From positions 1-31,408 of the forward strand of contig CAAEKQ010000037.1 of the NCBI GenBank assembly GCA_900756575.1: a stretch of 31,408 nt of DNA, read 5' to 3'. Positions 22,276 through 29,117 of this stretch are shown here, one piece after another. The notes below the pieces were generated by a model. The model did no database searches, was not told the DNA's origin, and worked only from the letters and a program-made list of their open reading frames with translations. Each line of letters starts with the position of its first letter. Positions within the stretch are counted from its first letter, which is position 1. The translations under genes were made by a program, and so were the position numbers. This DNA is from an uncultured Oscillospiraceae bacterium (lineage in GTDB: Bacteria; Bacillota; Clostridia; Oscillospirales; Oscillospiraceae).

Positions 22276-23142
22276 TTACATCTCGTGACCGAAGAAGCCC
22301 TTGGGCTTTATCAGCAGCAGAACCACCACTGCCGAGCAGGCAATGGAGGACGCGGTATAGCTGTCCCAAATAATCGGGCAGATGGAATCCAGCAGGGCCA
22401 TCAGGAAGCCGGTGATCAGGATACCGTTCATAGAGCCTGCACCGGCCAGCATCACCAGCATCAGAATCCGGACGTTGATGTTGTCGCCCATGTTGGAGCT
22501 GACCTGCTGATAAGCGCCCATCATGGAACCCGCCACTGCCGCAAAGGCAAATCCCAGTCCGCAAACCAACGCACTGACTTTGTTAACGGGAATTCCCTGG
22601 AGAGCCGCACCCATGCGATCCTGGCTCAGCGCCTCCATCTGCATGCCCAGTTTTGTGCGGTAGACCATAAACAGCGTCACCACCAGCAGCACTGCGCCCA
22701 CCGCAAAGGTCACCAGCTTCTCGCCGGTCACCACCATAAATCCCATATCCACCGAGCCGGACGCATAAGCGGGAATGGAGATGGTCTGAGAACCGGAAAT
22801 CTGCACGGCCAGCTGCTGGAGCATGGTCATGATCGCAACGGACACCATGACCACCCGGTCAAATTCCTTTTGGAAGGGCCGGAAGCAGAAGCGCTCCATC
22901 AAAATACCCACCAGCGCCAGCACCACGGTGGAAAGCAGCATGGCAAGCCAGTTGTTCATTCCCAGACGGCTACACAGGTAATAGGTAATGTATGCCGCCG
23001 TCATGTAAAACGCGCCGTGGGCAAGGTTGACTGACCCCAGCATATTAAAGATGAATGCAAATCCCAAAGAAGCCAGAATATACATGGAGGCAAGCACCAA
23101 TGTATTCACAGCCACATTGGGAATCACGTTCATAATGAACAT
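22276..23142 (-). CDS. livH: Branched-chain amino acid-type ABC transporter permease LivH
   Basis: A 288-residue membrane protein of the LivH family. It has about eight hydrophobic segments, with SLGFAFIFNMLGSVNLAHGAFYMTAAYI (about 25-52) matching the N-LAHGxFxMxGAY signature. MGAALQGIPVNKVSALVCGLGFAFAAVAG (about 176-204) is the conserved cytoplasmic loop. AAAGGAG stands 7 nt before the ATG at 23142. The gap to livK holds a strong hairpin. Confidence 0.94.
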   Translation of the reverse strand: MFIMNVIPNVAVNTLVLASMYILASLGFAFIFNMLGSVNLAHGAFYMTAAYITYYLCSRLGMNNWLAMLLSTVVLALVGILMERFCFRPFQKEFDRVVMVSVAIMTMLQQLAVQISGSQTISIPAYASGSVDMGFMVVTGEKLVTFAVGAVLLVVTLFMVYRTKLGMQMEALSQDRMGAALQGIPVNKVSALVCGLGFAFAAVAGSMMGAYQQVSSNMGDNINVRILMLVMLAGAGSMNGILITGFLMALLDSICPIIWDSYTASSIACSAVVVLLLIKPKGFFGHEM

Positions 23143-23169
23143 GAAAACCGCTCCTTTCGGGAATAGATC

Positions 23170-23222
23170 AAAGCCCCTTGGCTTTTTGCTGCTTCGGGCG
23201 CAGAGGATACCCCCTGCGCCCG
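23170..23222 (-). terminator. Intercistronic hairpins between livK and livH (attenuator)
   Basis: CGGGCGCAG (23195-23203) pairs perfectly with CTGCGCCCG (23214-23222). On the minus strand a second stem follows, AAAGCC (23170-23175) with GGCTTT (23180-23185). The position, right after the binding-protein gene, matches that in the bmp operon. Confidence 0.65.
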
Positions 23223-23257
23223 GTGGTCAGCTTTTCATGATAATCAAACGTTGGCAA

Positions 23258-24541
23258 TTAGGGAACAATACAGTCATAGGTTGCCATGTAGACAATCTTT
23301 CCGTTTTCCGCCTTCAGCGCATGACTGGGATGGGAGATGGCGTGGTCATTGCCAAAGGTTTCCTGTCCACCCTTTACGCCGGTACCAAACAGCGTCTCAA
23401 CGGTGTCCATGGTCTCGTAGTACTTCATCACGGCATCCACATCGGTAGAGCCTGCGCCCTGCATGATCTGCAACAGGGTGTAGAGGTTATCCAAACCTGC
23501 GCCATTCCATGCGGAGGCAGTATCTTCTCCATACTGATCCACAAACTTCTTATAGATGGCGTTAAAGGTTTCGGTATTCCGGGAGGTGTCCGCAATATCG
23601 GTGCCAAAGGTAAATGCGCCGGAGAGATCGCTGAGGCCGGAGCCGCCAATGAGCACACCGGGGCCCATGGTAATAACGGCTGCACATACCATGTCGGAAC
23701 CGGAAGCACGAACTTCCTTCAGCAGAGACGCGATGTTATCGGGCGTGCCGTTGCCAATGAAGCAATCCGCGCCAGAAGAAACAATCTTCAGTGCAATGGA
23801 GGAGAAATCGGTGGATTCGCCATCGTAGATTACGGGGCTGTCCACATACTCCAGGCCAAACTTTTCGCAGCCGGCCTTGACCAGCGCAGCCTGCTCGTCA
23901 TTTACGCCGTTGTCATCGCAAGCGTATACGACCTTTTTGACCTCGGGGTACTGATCCTTCAGAACCTCAATGGCGGTGTAGTACTGGGAGGTACATGCAT
24001 TGGAGAAGGTATAGGAATACTTGGTCTCGGCGTTCATAACGCTGTGGTTCATGTTGTTCTGCGCCATAACATTCATGACGCCGGCGTTTTCGAAGATATC
24101 AATGGCGCCCTCGACCCAGAAGTCATTGGTTTCCATGACATATTTGACACCCGCATCTACCAGGCGCTGGGCCGCACTGCGGATACCCTCGGCATCGGAG
24201 CCGCCGTCTTCTACCACCAGCTCCAGCTGGTACTTGGTGCCGCCGACGTCGAGGCCGCCCTGCTCGTTGATGTAATCACACAGCGTCTGCATCTCAATCT
24301 GGTTGTTATAGTCAACAGAGGCAAACCAGCCGGTGGTGTTCAGCAGCGCGCCGATTTTCAGCACGTTATCACCAGAGGCCGTAGTGTTCTGATCCGCTGC
24401 CGGAGCAGCCGCCGAATCAGCTGTGCTTGCCGCCGGCGCATTATCGGAGGTTGTACTGCCGCCGCCGCTGCCGCAGGCCGCAAGCCCGAGAATCATCGCC
24501 GCCGCAAGCAGCAGGGCAAGTAGTTTTTTTGTCATTTTCAT
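23258..24541 (-). CDS. livK: Branched-chain amino acid-type ABC transporter substrate-binding lipoprotein
   Basis: A 427-residue lipoprotein: MKMTKKLL, hydrophobic stretch, lipobox LAAC with C23. A Ser/Ala/Asp-rich linker runs to about residue 58. The mature part begins LKIGALLNTTGWFASVDYNNQIEMQTLCDYINEQGGL, typical of the periplasmic-binding-protein type 1 (Leu/Ile/Val) family, and continues to FGTDIADTSRNTETFNAIYKKF (about 321-342). The frame extends upstream to a TTG at 24577, but AAAGG five nt before the ATG at 24541 fixes the start. The ligand could be an amino acid or a related small acid or amide. It heads the liv operon, divergent from a LysR regulator. Confidence 0.93.
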   Translation of the reverse strand: MKMTKKLLALLLAAAMILGLAACGSGGGSTTSDNAPAASTADSAAAPAADQNTTASGDNVLKIGALLNTTGWFASVDYNNQIEMQTLCDYINEQGGLDVGGTKYQLELVVEDGGSDAEGIRSAAQRLVDAGVKYVMETNDFWVEGAIDIFENAGVMNVMAQNNMNHSVMNAETKYSYTFSNACTSQYYTAIEVLKDQYPEVKKVVYACDDNGVNDEQAALVKAGCEKFGLEYVDSPVIYDGESTDFSSIALKIVSSGADCFIGNGTPDNIASLLKEVRASGSDMVCAAVITMGPGVLIGGSGLSDLSGAFTFGTDIADTSRNTETFNAIYKKFVDQYGEDTASAWNGAGLDNLYTLLQIMQGAGSTDVDAVMKYYETMDTVETLFGTGVKGGQETFGNDHAISHPSHALKAENGKIVYMATYDCIVP

Positions 24542-24606
24542 CTCATCCTTTCGTGGTCGAGGCCTTTTGTTATGCAAATGTCATAACATTTCATTCCTCT
24601 GGCCTC

Positions 24607-24636
24607 ATAATACACTTGAAATATCTATTTGTCCAA
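24607..24636 (-). promoter_or_regulatory. Promoter of the liv operon
   Basis: On the minus strand TTGGAC (24636-24631), 18-nt spacer, TATTAT (24612-24607). Confidence 0.55.
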
Positions 24637-24656
24637 TATATAATATTTCTGAAATA
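24618..24656. promoter_or_regulatory. Palindromes between liv and lysR, candidate operator
   Basis: TATTTCTGAAATA (24644-24656) is a perfect 13-bp palindrome. Its left half also pairs with GAAATAT at 24618-24624 across the liv -35 region. This suits a LysR regulator with one strong and one weak site. Confidence 0.45.
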
Positions 24657-24693
24657 CATTAATTACATTTATGGATTAAGGTGTGATTTGGAA

Positions 24694-25686
24694 ATGGATC
24701 TATTGCAGCTGAAATATGTGGTTGCCATTGCGGAAAGCGATTCCGTCACCCAGGCGGCAGAGCGGCTTCATGTGTCCCAGTCGGCACTGTCCCTGAGCTA
24801 TAAGCGTCTTCAGGAGGAGCTCGGGGTGCAGCTGTTCCGGCGGCAGGGGCGGCGGCTGGTGCTCACCGATGCCGGAACGTTTTTCTACCGGAACGCCTCC
24901 ATGATCCTGGGGCAGCTGGACAAGCTGGCCTATGATATGTCCACCATCCGCGGTTCCACCGCCAGCAGCATCACCTATACCTCCGAGGCCGGTGATTTTA
25001 CCAATGAATCCCGGATCCTCTACTATAAATGCTTTCCGGAGCGCGAGGTGGTGGAGCTGCGGGAAACCACCCGGGAAACACTGGAATCCCTGCGCCGGGG
25101 CCGGGCCTCCTTTGCCGTTACCTACGAGGACAACACCGATGATTTTCTCAGCTCCGAGTTCCTGTTGGAAGAGCCCATGTATGCCTTTGTGAACGCCGGC
25201 TCCCATTTGGCAGAATACAAGGAGCTTTCCATGGAGCAGCTGCGATCCCTGCCGCTGATTTCCCAGCGAGAGGAATATACCGTGGCCCAGATCATGCGGC
25301 GGTTTTATACCCATTCCTCCACCATGCCCGGTAGGACCTATTATGTAGGCGATCCGGAATCCATGACCATGCAGGTCTATAATGATGTGGGCGTCACCTT
25401 TATTCCGGAAAGCGTGGTGCATTTCTGGAACAAAGCCTCCTTCCCCATGGCCCCGGGCACCCGGATGATCCCCATGTCCAATAAAATCTGTCAGCGCCGG
25501 CTGTATCTCACCTATCCCCAGACGGGTCTGTTCTCCGAGGAAACGGCCCATTATATGGAGTATATCCGCCACTTTGCTGCCTATGTCCGCGCCTACCGCA
25601 GCTTTCCCACCCTGCCGGAGCTGCTGTCCTATTTTGAAAAAGCCTGGAAGGATTTCTCCGCGATAAAGCCTGTCTCCGCCGACTAA
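24694..25686 (+). CDS. LysR-family transcriptional regulator
   Basis: A 330-residue protein. Residues 1-62 are the winged HTH (MDLLQLKYVVAIAESDSVTQAAERL, SQSALSLSYKRLQEELG), and about 90-310 the effector-binding domain with the usual VNAGSHLAEYKELSMEQLRSLPLI stretch. The open frame runs far upstream through the liv promoter; the ATG at 24694 with AAGGTG about 9 nt before it gives the normal LysR N-terminus. It is divergent from livK and likely regulates the liv operon, perhaps with the transported compound as ligand. A terminator follows its stop. Confidence 0.92.
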   Translation: MDLLQLKYVVAIAESDSVTQAAERLHVSQSALSLSYKRLQEELGVQLFRRQGRRLVLTDAGTFFYRNASMILGQLDKLAYDMSTIRGSTASSITYTSEAGDFTNESRILYYKCFPEREVVELRETTRETLESLRRGRASFAVTYEDNTDDFLSSEFLLEEPMYAFVNAGSHLAEYKELSMEQLRSLPLISQREEYTVAQIMRRFYTHSSTMPGRTYYVGDPESMTMQVYNDVGVTFIPESVVHFWNKASFPMAPGTRMIPMSNKICQRRLYLTYPQTGLFSEETAHYMEYIRHFAAYVRAYRSFPTLPELLSYFEKAWKDFSAIKPVSAD

Positions 25687-25694
25687 TCAGCACA

Positions 25695-25725
25695 AAAAAG
25701 CTCCCGCCACAAGCGAGAGCTTTTT
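25695..25725. terminator. Bidirectional terminator
   Basis: AAAAAGCTC (25695-25703) pairs with GAGCTTTTT (25717-25725), with an inner CGC/GCG. T runs lie on both strands. It ends lysR and the convergent lipoprotein gene. Confidence 0.85.
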
Positions 25726-25757
25726 CGTCTATCATTCATATGAAGCAGGATTTTATT

Positions 25758-27536
25758 TCAGCTTTCGTCCAGACGGCCGAAGTAACGCTCGCCTGCGGTG
25801 GTGTAGGCGTCGATGACCTCGTCAATGCCCATGGACTCGACGGTTTCCACAAAGGTATCCCAATTCTCGTCGATGTCCGCCTCGCCGATCAGGAACTTGC
25901 CCACCTGCTCTGCCACATAGGTGGAGATATCCGCATAGTAGCGCTGTACGGTGGCAGTCTCGTCGGCATTCAGGGTGAACAGATTGGTGAAGGAGCTCTT
26001 GGTGACCTCGCGCTTGTCATTCCAGGCGTTCAGGGCCTCCTGCTGTACCTCGTCATAGGCCGCACGCAGGGTGGTGCCGTTGGAGGCAAATATGTTCATG
26101 TTGATGGCATAGGCGTTGAGCGCATTGTCGGTAGACAGGCCGTCGGGGTTATTGGAGATCAGGTCGGAGTAGTTGGGCTTGCCGTCCTTGTATTCCAGAC
26201 CCTCGCCCTCAATGCCGTACTGGCAGAGGATGGAGCCGTCCTCGGAGAAATGGTAATCCAGCCACTCCAGCGCGGTCTCGGGATCGTCGCAGGAGGTGCA
26301 GACCATCAGGTTGATAGAAATATCGGTGATATCGCCAAAACCAACAGTCTGGCCTTCCTCCACCAGAGGCTCGGAAATACCGGCCAGAGCATAGTCGGGA
26401 TCGTCCACCTTACCTGCCTCCGTCCACATACTCATGAACTGGCAATCCTGCCAGAACACCGCATAGGAGCCGGAGGTGATGGCAGAGGAATCCAGCATAT
26501 CGGAGTTCAGAAGATCGCGGGTGATGAGCCCCTCCTTGTACCAGTCTGCCATCAGGGTCAGATACTCTTTATAGGTGTCGGTGATAAAGCTGTAAACCAG
26601 CTCGTCGTTGTCGTCATAGTAGAAGCTCTGGGGGGAGGACTCCGCAGCGGGGCCCATATAGCCGCCCATGGCTGCCAGGAAGGGACTGCCGGTGATGGAG
26701 GTATCATAGCGCAGGGGCATGGGATACTCACACAGGCCCTGACCCTTGACGGCCGCCAGAAAATCATGATAATCGTCGATAGTGGTAAGCTCAGAGGTCT
26801 TCATGCCAACCTTCTCCACCCAGTCGGAGCGGACAATCGCGCCGGTGGTGGTGAAGGAGTTATAGCGGTAGCCTGCCAGGCCGCCGATCTGTCCCTCATC
26901 GTCCACGGTGGCCAGATACAGCGCAGGGTCTGCATCCATCAGCGCGGTGTAAGAGGGGGCGTGCTCGTCCATCATGTCCTGGAGATCCATGACGATCTCG
27001 TTTTCAATGAGATAGGGGATGGAATAGGTGCCGGTGATGGCATAGTTGAGGATATCCGGGAAATCGCCGGAGGCAAACATCAGGTTCAGGCTCTCACTCT
27101 GTGCCGGAGGCGCAACCTCAATGTAGTCGATGCGTACGCCGGTGCGCTTTTCCAGCTCCTGCACGGCGGTGGAATCATTCCAGCCGGTGATGGTAGCGTC
27201 CATGGCAGGGGAGCCGGTCCAGAAGGTGAAGGTGGTGTCATCGTCGGCAATGGGCAGCTCCACGCTGGGACGGCCTGCGATCCGTTCTTCAATGTTGTCG
27301 GGGGTGACATACTTGCTGATGCCTTCCTCCTGGGGGGCTGCTTCTACAGCGGAAGCCTCCTCGACGGATACCTCAGCAGCGGGAGTCTCAGGAGCCTGCC
27401 GGGTCTCCTGCGCGGATACCGGTGCGCTTTCTTCCGGAGCCGGAGTGCTGGCGGATTCGCTCTTGGCACCGCAGCCGGTCAATGCTGCCAACACCATCGC
27501 CGAGCTCAGCAGCAGCGCGCACAGCTTTCTTTTCAT
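25758..27536 (-). CDS. Extracellular solute-binding lipoprotein (family 1), orphan
   Basis: A 592-residue lipoprotein with MKRKL, hydrophobic stretch and lipobox LTGC (C22). A Glu/Pro/Ala-rich linker reaches about residue 70. The mature domain starts VELPIADDDTTFTFWTGSP and has DFPDILNYA (about 150), typical of the large LplA/YtcQ-type solute-binding proteins of Firmicutes, which usually bind oligosaccharides. The AAGGAGG site is 6 nt before the ATG at 27536; the open frame continues upstream into the regulator's promoter and is not coding there. No permease or ATPase gene adjoins, so it must share a membrane complex encoded elsewhere or act as a sensor. It is divergent from an AraC-type regulator. 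Confidence 0.88.
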   Translation of the reverse strand: MKRKLCALLLSSAMVLAALTGCGAKSESASTPAPEESAPVSAQETRQAPETPAAEVSVEEASAVEAAPQEEGISKYVTPDNIEERIAGRPSVELPIADDDTTFTFWTGSPAMDATITGWNDSTAVQELEKRTGVRIDYIEVAPPAQSESLNLMFASGDFPDILNYAITGTYSIPYLIENEIVMDLQDMMDEHAPSYTALMDADPALYLATVDDEGQIGGLAGYRYNSFTTTGAIVRSDWVEKVGMKTSELTTIDDYHDFLAAVKGQGLCEYPMPLRYDTSITGSPFLAAMGGYMGPAAESSPQSFYYDDNDELVYSFITDTYKEYLTLMADWYKEGLITRDLLNSDMLDSSAITSGSYAVFWQDCQFMSMWTEAGKVDDPDYALAGISEPLVEEGQTVGFGDITDISINLMVCTSCDDPETALEWLDYHFSEDGSILCQYGIEGEGLEYKDGKPNYSDLISNNPDGLSTDNALNAYAINMNIFASNGTTLRAAYDEVQQEALNAWNDKREVTKSSFTNLFTLNADETATVQRYYADISTYVAEQVGKFLIGEADIDENWDTFVETVESMGIDEVIDAYTTAGERYFGRLDES

Positions 27537-27556
27537 GGGTATTCCTCCTTGTGAAT

Positions 27557-27576
27557 TTATCATAACCCCATGATAA
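27557..27576. promoter_or_regulatory. Inverted repeat upstream of the orphan lipoprotein gene
   Basis: TTATCAT (27557-27563) and ATGATAA (27570-27576) with a 6-nt spacer, about 20 nt before the start codon. It could be an operator or a small leader hairpin; the -10 of the gene may lie within it. Confidence 0.4.
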
Positions 27577-27655
27577 CACGTTCGCCCGCCGGATAACATC
27601 ATCAATTTCGTCCACAAAAATCCGTCACTTTTTGTACATCCCGTGCCCCAAGCCC

Positions 27656-27685
27656 TTGACGTTCCCCCGCTCCAACCATTACAAT
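27656..27685 (+). promoter_or_regulatory. Promoter of the AraC-type regulator at 27724
   Basis: TTGACG (27656-27661), 18-nt spacer, TACAAT (27680-27685). Confidence 0.6.
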
Positions 27686-27723
27686 AGGGGTATGATTTCA
27701 CCGGGAAAGGACGCTGACGCAGA

Positions 27724-28965
27724 ATGAAGGAACCGGATACGACCCAGTGGGCCGATGCAGGACTGGAGCCCAACGAAGCCGCCATTCAGGATCATCTGCT
27801 CATGGGCCTATTACAGGACGGAGCTCCCATTCCAAGCGACCATATTCAGCGTCTGGCCCAGTGCGGCATTCATTTCGGCGGGAATTGGTTCGGTCTGATC
27901 TCCCTCCAGGTGGTAGCCGTGGACGCTTATGCCTATATTCAGGGTCTGGGCCACACCTCCTATTCCGAGGCGCAGCTGGCGGTGAATATTCTGGAGCTAT
28001 TGCGAGAGGAACTGGGCAGCCGGGAGGGCACCTATGTATTTAAGGCCAAGAGCGAGGTGCTATGTCTCCTCTGCGGCACCGATCCCGATGCCGTTTCGGA
28101 TCGCTTGGCGCAAACCGCCCATGAGCTTGTAAATCTGCAAAACCGCATTGCCGGTATCCGGCTGTTTGCGGCAGTGAGCCAGGTGCGGGAGGGCTTTTCA
28201 GGCCTTCGTACCAGCAAGCAGGCCGTTCGGCAGCTGTTGGAATATCGGGTGCTGCATCTTTCCACCCGGCCGGTGTTCCAGGAGGAGATCCTCAGCACGC
28301 CGACGGTCTTTCCCGCCCAGCGCCCGGACATTGAAAAGGAGCAGGATATCCTTACACTGTTCAAATCCGGCAGCTTCCGTCAGGCGTCGGAAGTATTCGG
28401 CAGCCTGTTTGACCAGGAATATCTGGCTCTGGCCGACCCGCTGATTTTGCTCAAGCACAAATGCGCCCAATATCTCCAGGCCTTGTTCTCCGCCTGTCAG
28501 GACATGGTGGACGAGGATCTTTCCCCGCTGCTCCGGACGCTGGCGCCGGAACAAGCGCTGTTGGAGGCCGTTACATTCCCAGAGGTTCGCGCACAAATGG
28601 AGCACATCTTCGGCCATCTCAACGACTGGGTGCTTGCCGGAAGAAAATCCAGCAGCGCCGCCTGGATCATGGACGTGAAAAACTACATCCGGGGCAACTA
28701 TAATGATCCCGATCTGAACGTCAACCGGGTGGCGGACGAATTTGGCAAAAACCCATCCTATCTCTCCCGGAGCTTTTTGCGGCTCACCGGCACCAGCATT
28801 CTTGACTACATCCACTTCTACCGCATTCAGGAGGCAAAAATCCTCATTGGCCGGGGCGAAACCCTTGCGGCAGCAGCGGCAGCTGTGGGCTACACCAATG
28901 TGCTCACCATGTCCCGGGCCTTTAAGAAATACGAGGGTACCACCCCGGGAAAATTCAAATCATAA
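27724..28965 (+). CDS. AraC-family transcriptional regulator
   Basis: A 413-residue protein. The N-terminal two thirds is a sensor-like region beginning IQDHLLMGLLQDGAPIPSDHIQRL, similar in layout to the regulator at 18504. The last 100 residues or so form the AraC double HTH (VNRVADEFGKNPSYLSRSFLRL, VGYTNVLTMSRAFKKYEGTTPG). The two regulators share YIH, RAF and TTPG motifs and the same spacing, so they are paralogs with different sensors. The ribosome site is weak: AAAGGA is 12 nt from the ATG. It is divergent from the orphan solute-binding lipoprotein and likely controls it. Confidence 0.9.
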   Translation: MKEPDTTQWADAGLEPNEAAIQDHLLMGLLQDGAPIPSDHIQRLAQCGIHFGGNWFGLISLQVVAVDAYAYIQGLGHTSYSEAQLAVNILELLREELGSREGTYVFKAKSEVLCLLCGTDPDAVSDRLAQTAHELVNLQNRIAGIRLFAAVSQVREGFSGLRTSKQAVRQLLEYRVLHLSTRPVFQEEILSTPTVFPAQRPDIEKEQDILTLFKSGSFRQASEVFGSLFDQEYLALADPLILLKHKCAQYLQALFSACQDMVDEDLSPLLRTLAPEQALLEAVTFPEVRAQMEHIFGHLNDWVLAGRKSSSAAWIMDVKNYIRGNYNDPDLNVNRVADEFGKNPSYLSRSFLRLTGTSILDYIHFYRIQEAKILIGRGETLAAAAAAVGYTNVLTMSRAFKKYEGTTPGKFKS

Positions 28966-28975
28966 GATTCTCTCC

Positions 28976-29008
28976 ATGGGGCAGCTGCAATTTCTGCGGC
29001 TGCCCCAT
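28976..29008 (+). terminator. Hairpin terminator after the AraC-type gene
   Basis: ATGGGGCAGC (28976-28985) pairs perfectly with GCTGCCCCAT (28999-29008), followed by a weak T tract (ATCCAATTTTG). Confidence 0.6.
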
Positions 29009-29046
29009 ATCCAATTTTGATGGTTCCGGCAGGCAGAAAACGAATC

Positions 29047-29075
29047 TTGCAATCTCCCCGCCGCTTCTGTATGCT
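29047..29075 (+). promoter_or_regulatory. Promoter of the flavoenzyme gene
   Basis: TTGCAA (29047-29052), 17-nt spacer, TATGCT (29070-29075). Confidence 0.5.
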
Positions 29076-29117
29076 ATGGACAGAAAATGAACATCTCGCA
29101 CTTTAGGAGGTTCCACT

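Noticed and set aside
21166..23034. Long plus-strand open frame over livG, livM and livH
   Set aside because: Antisense shadow with low-complexity Gln/His/Gly composition; the minus strand carries the real permeases with ribosome sites.
25740..27554. Plus-strand frame of about 604 codons opposite the solute-binding lipoprotein
   Set aside because: No ribosome site or recognisable domain; the minus-strand product has a lipobox and family landmarks.
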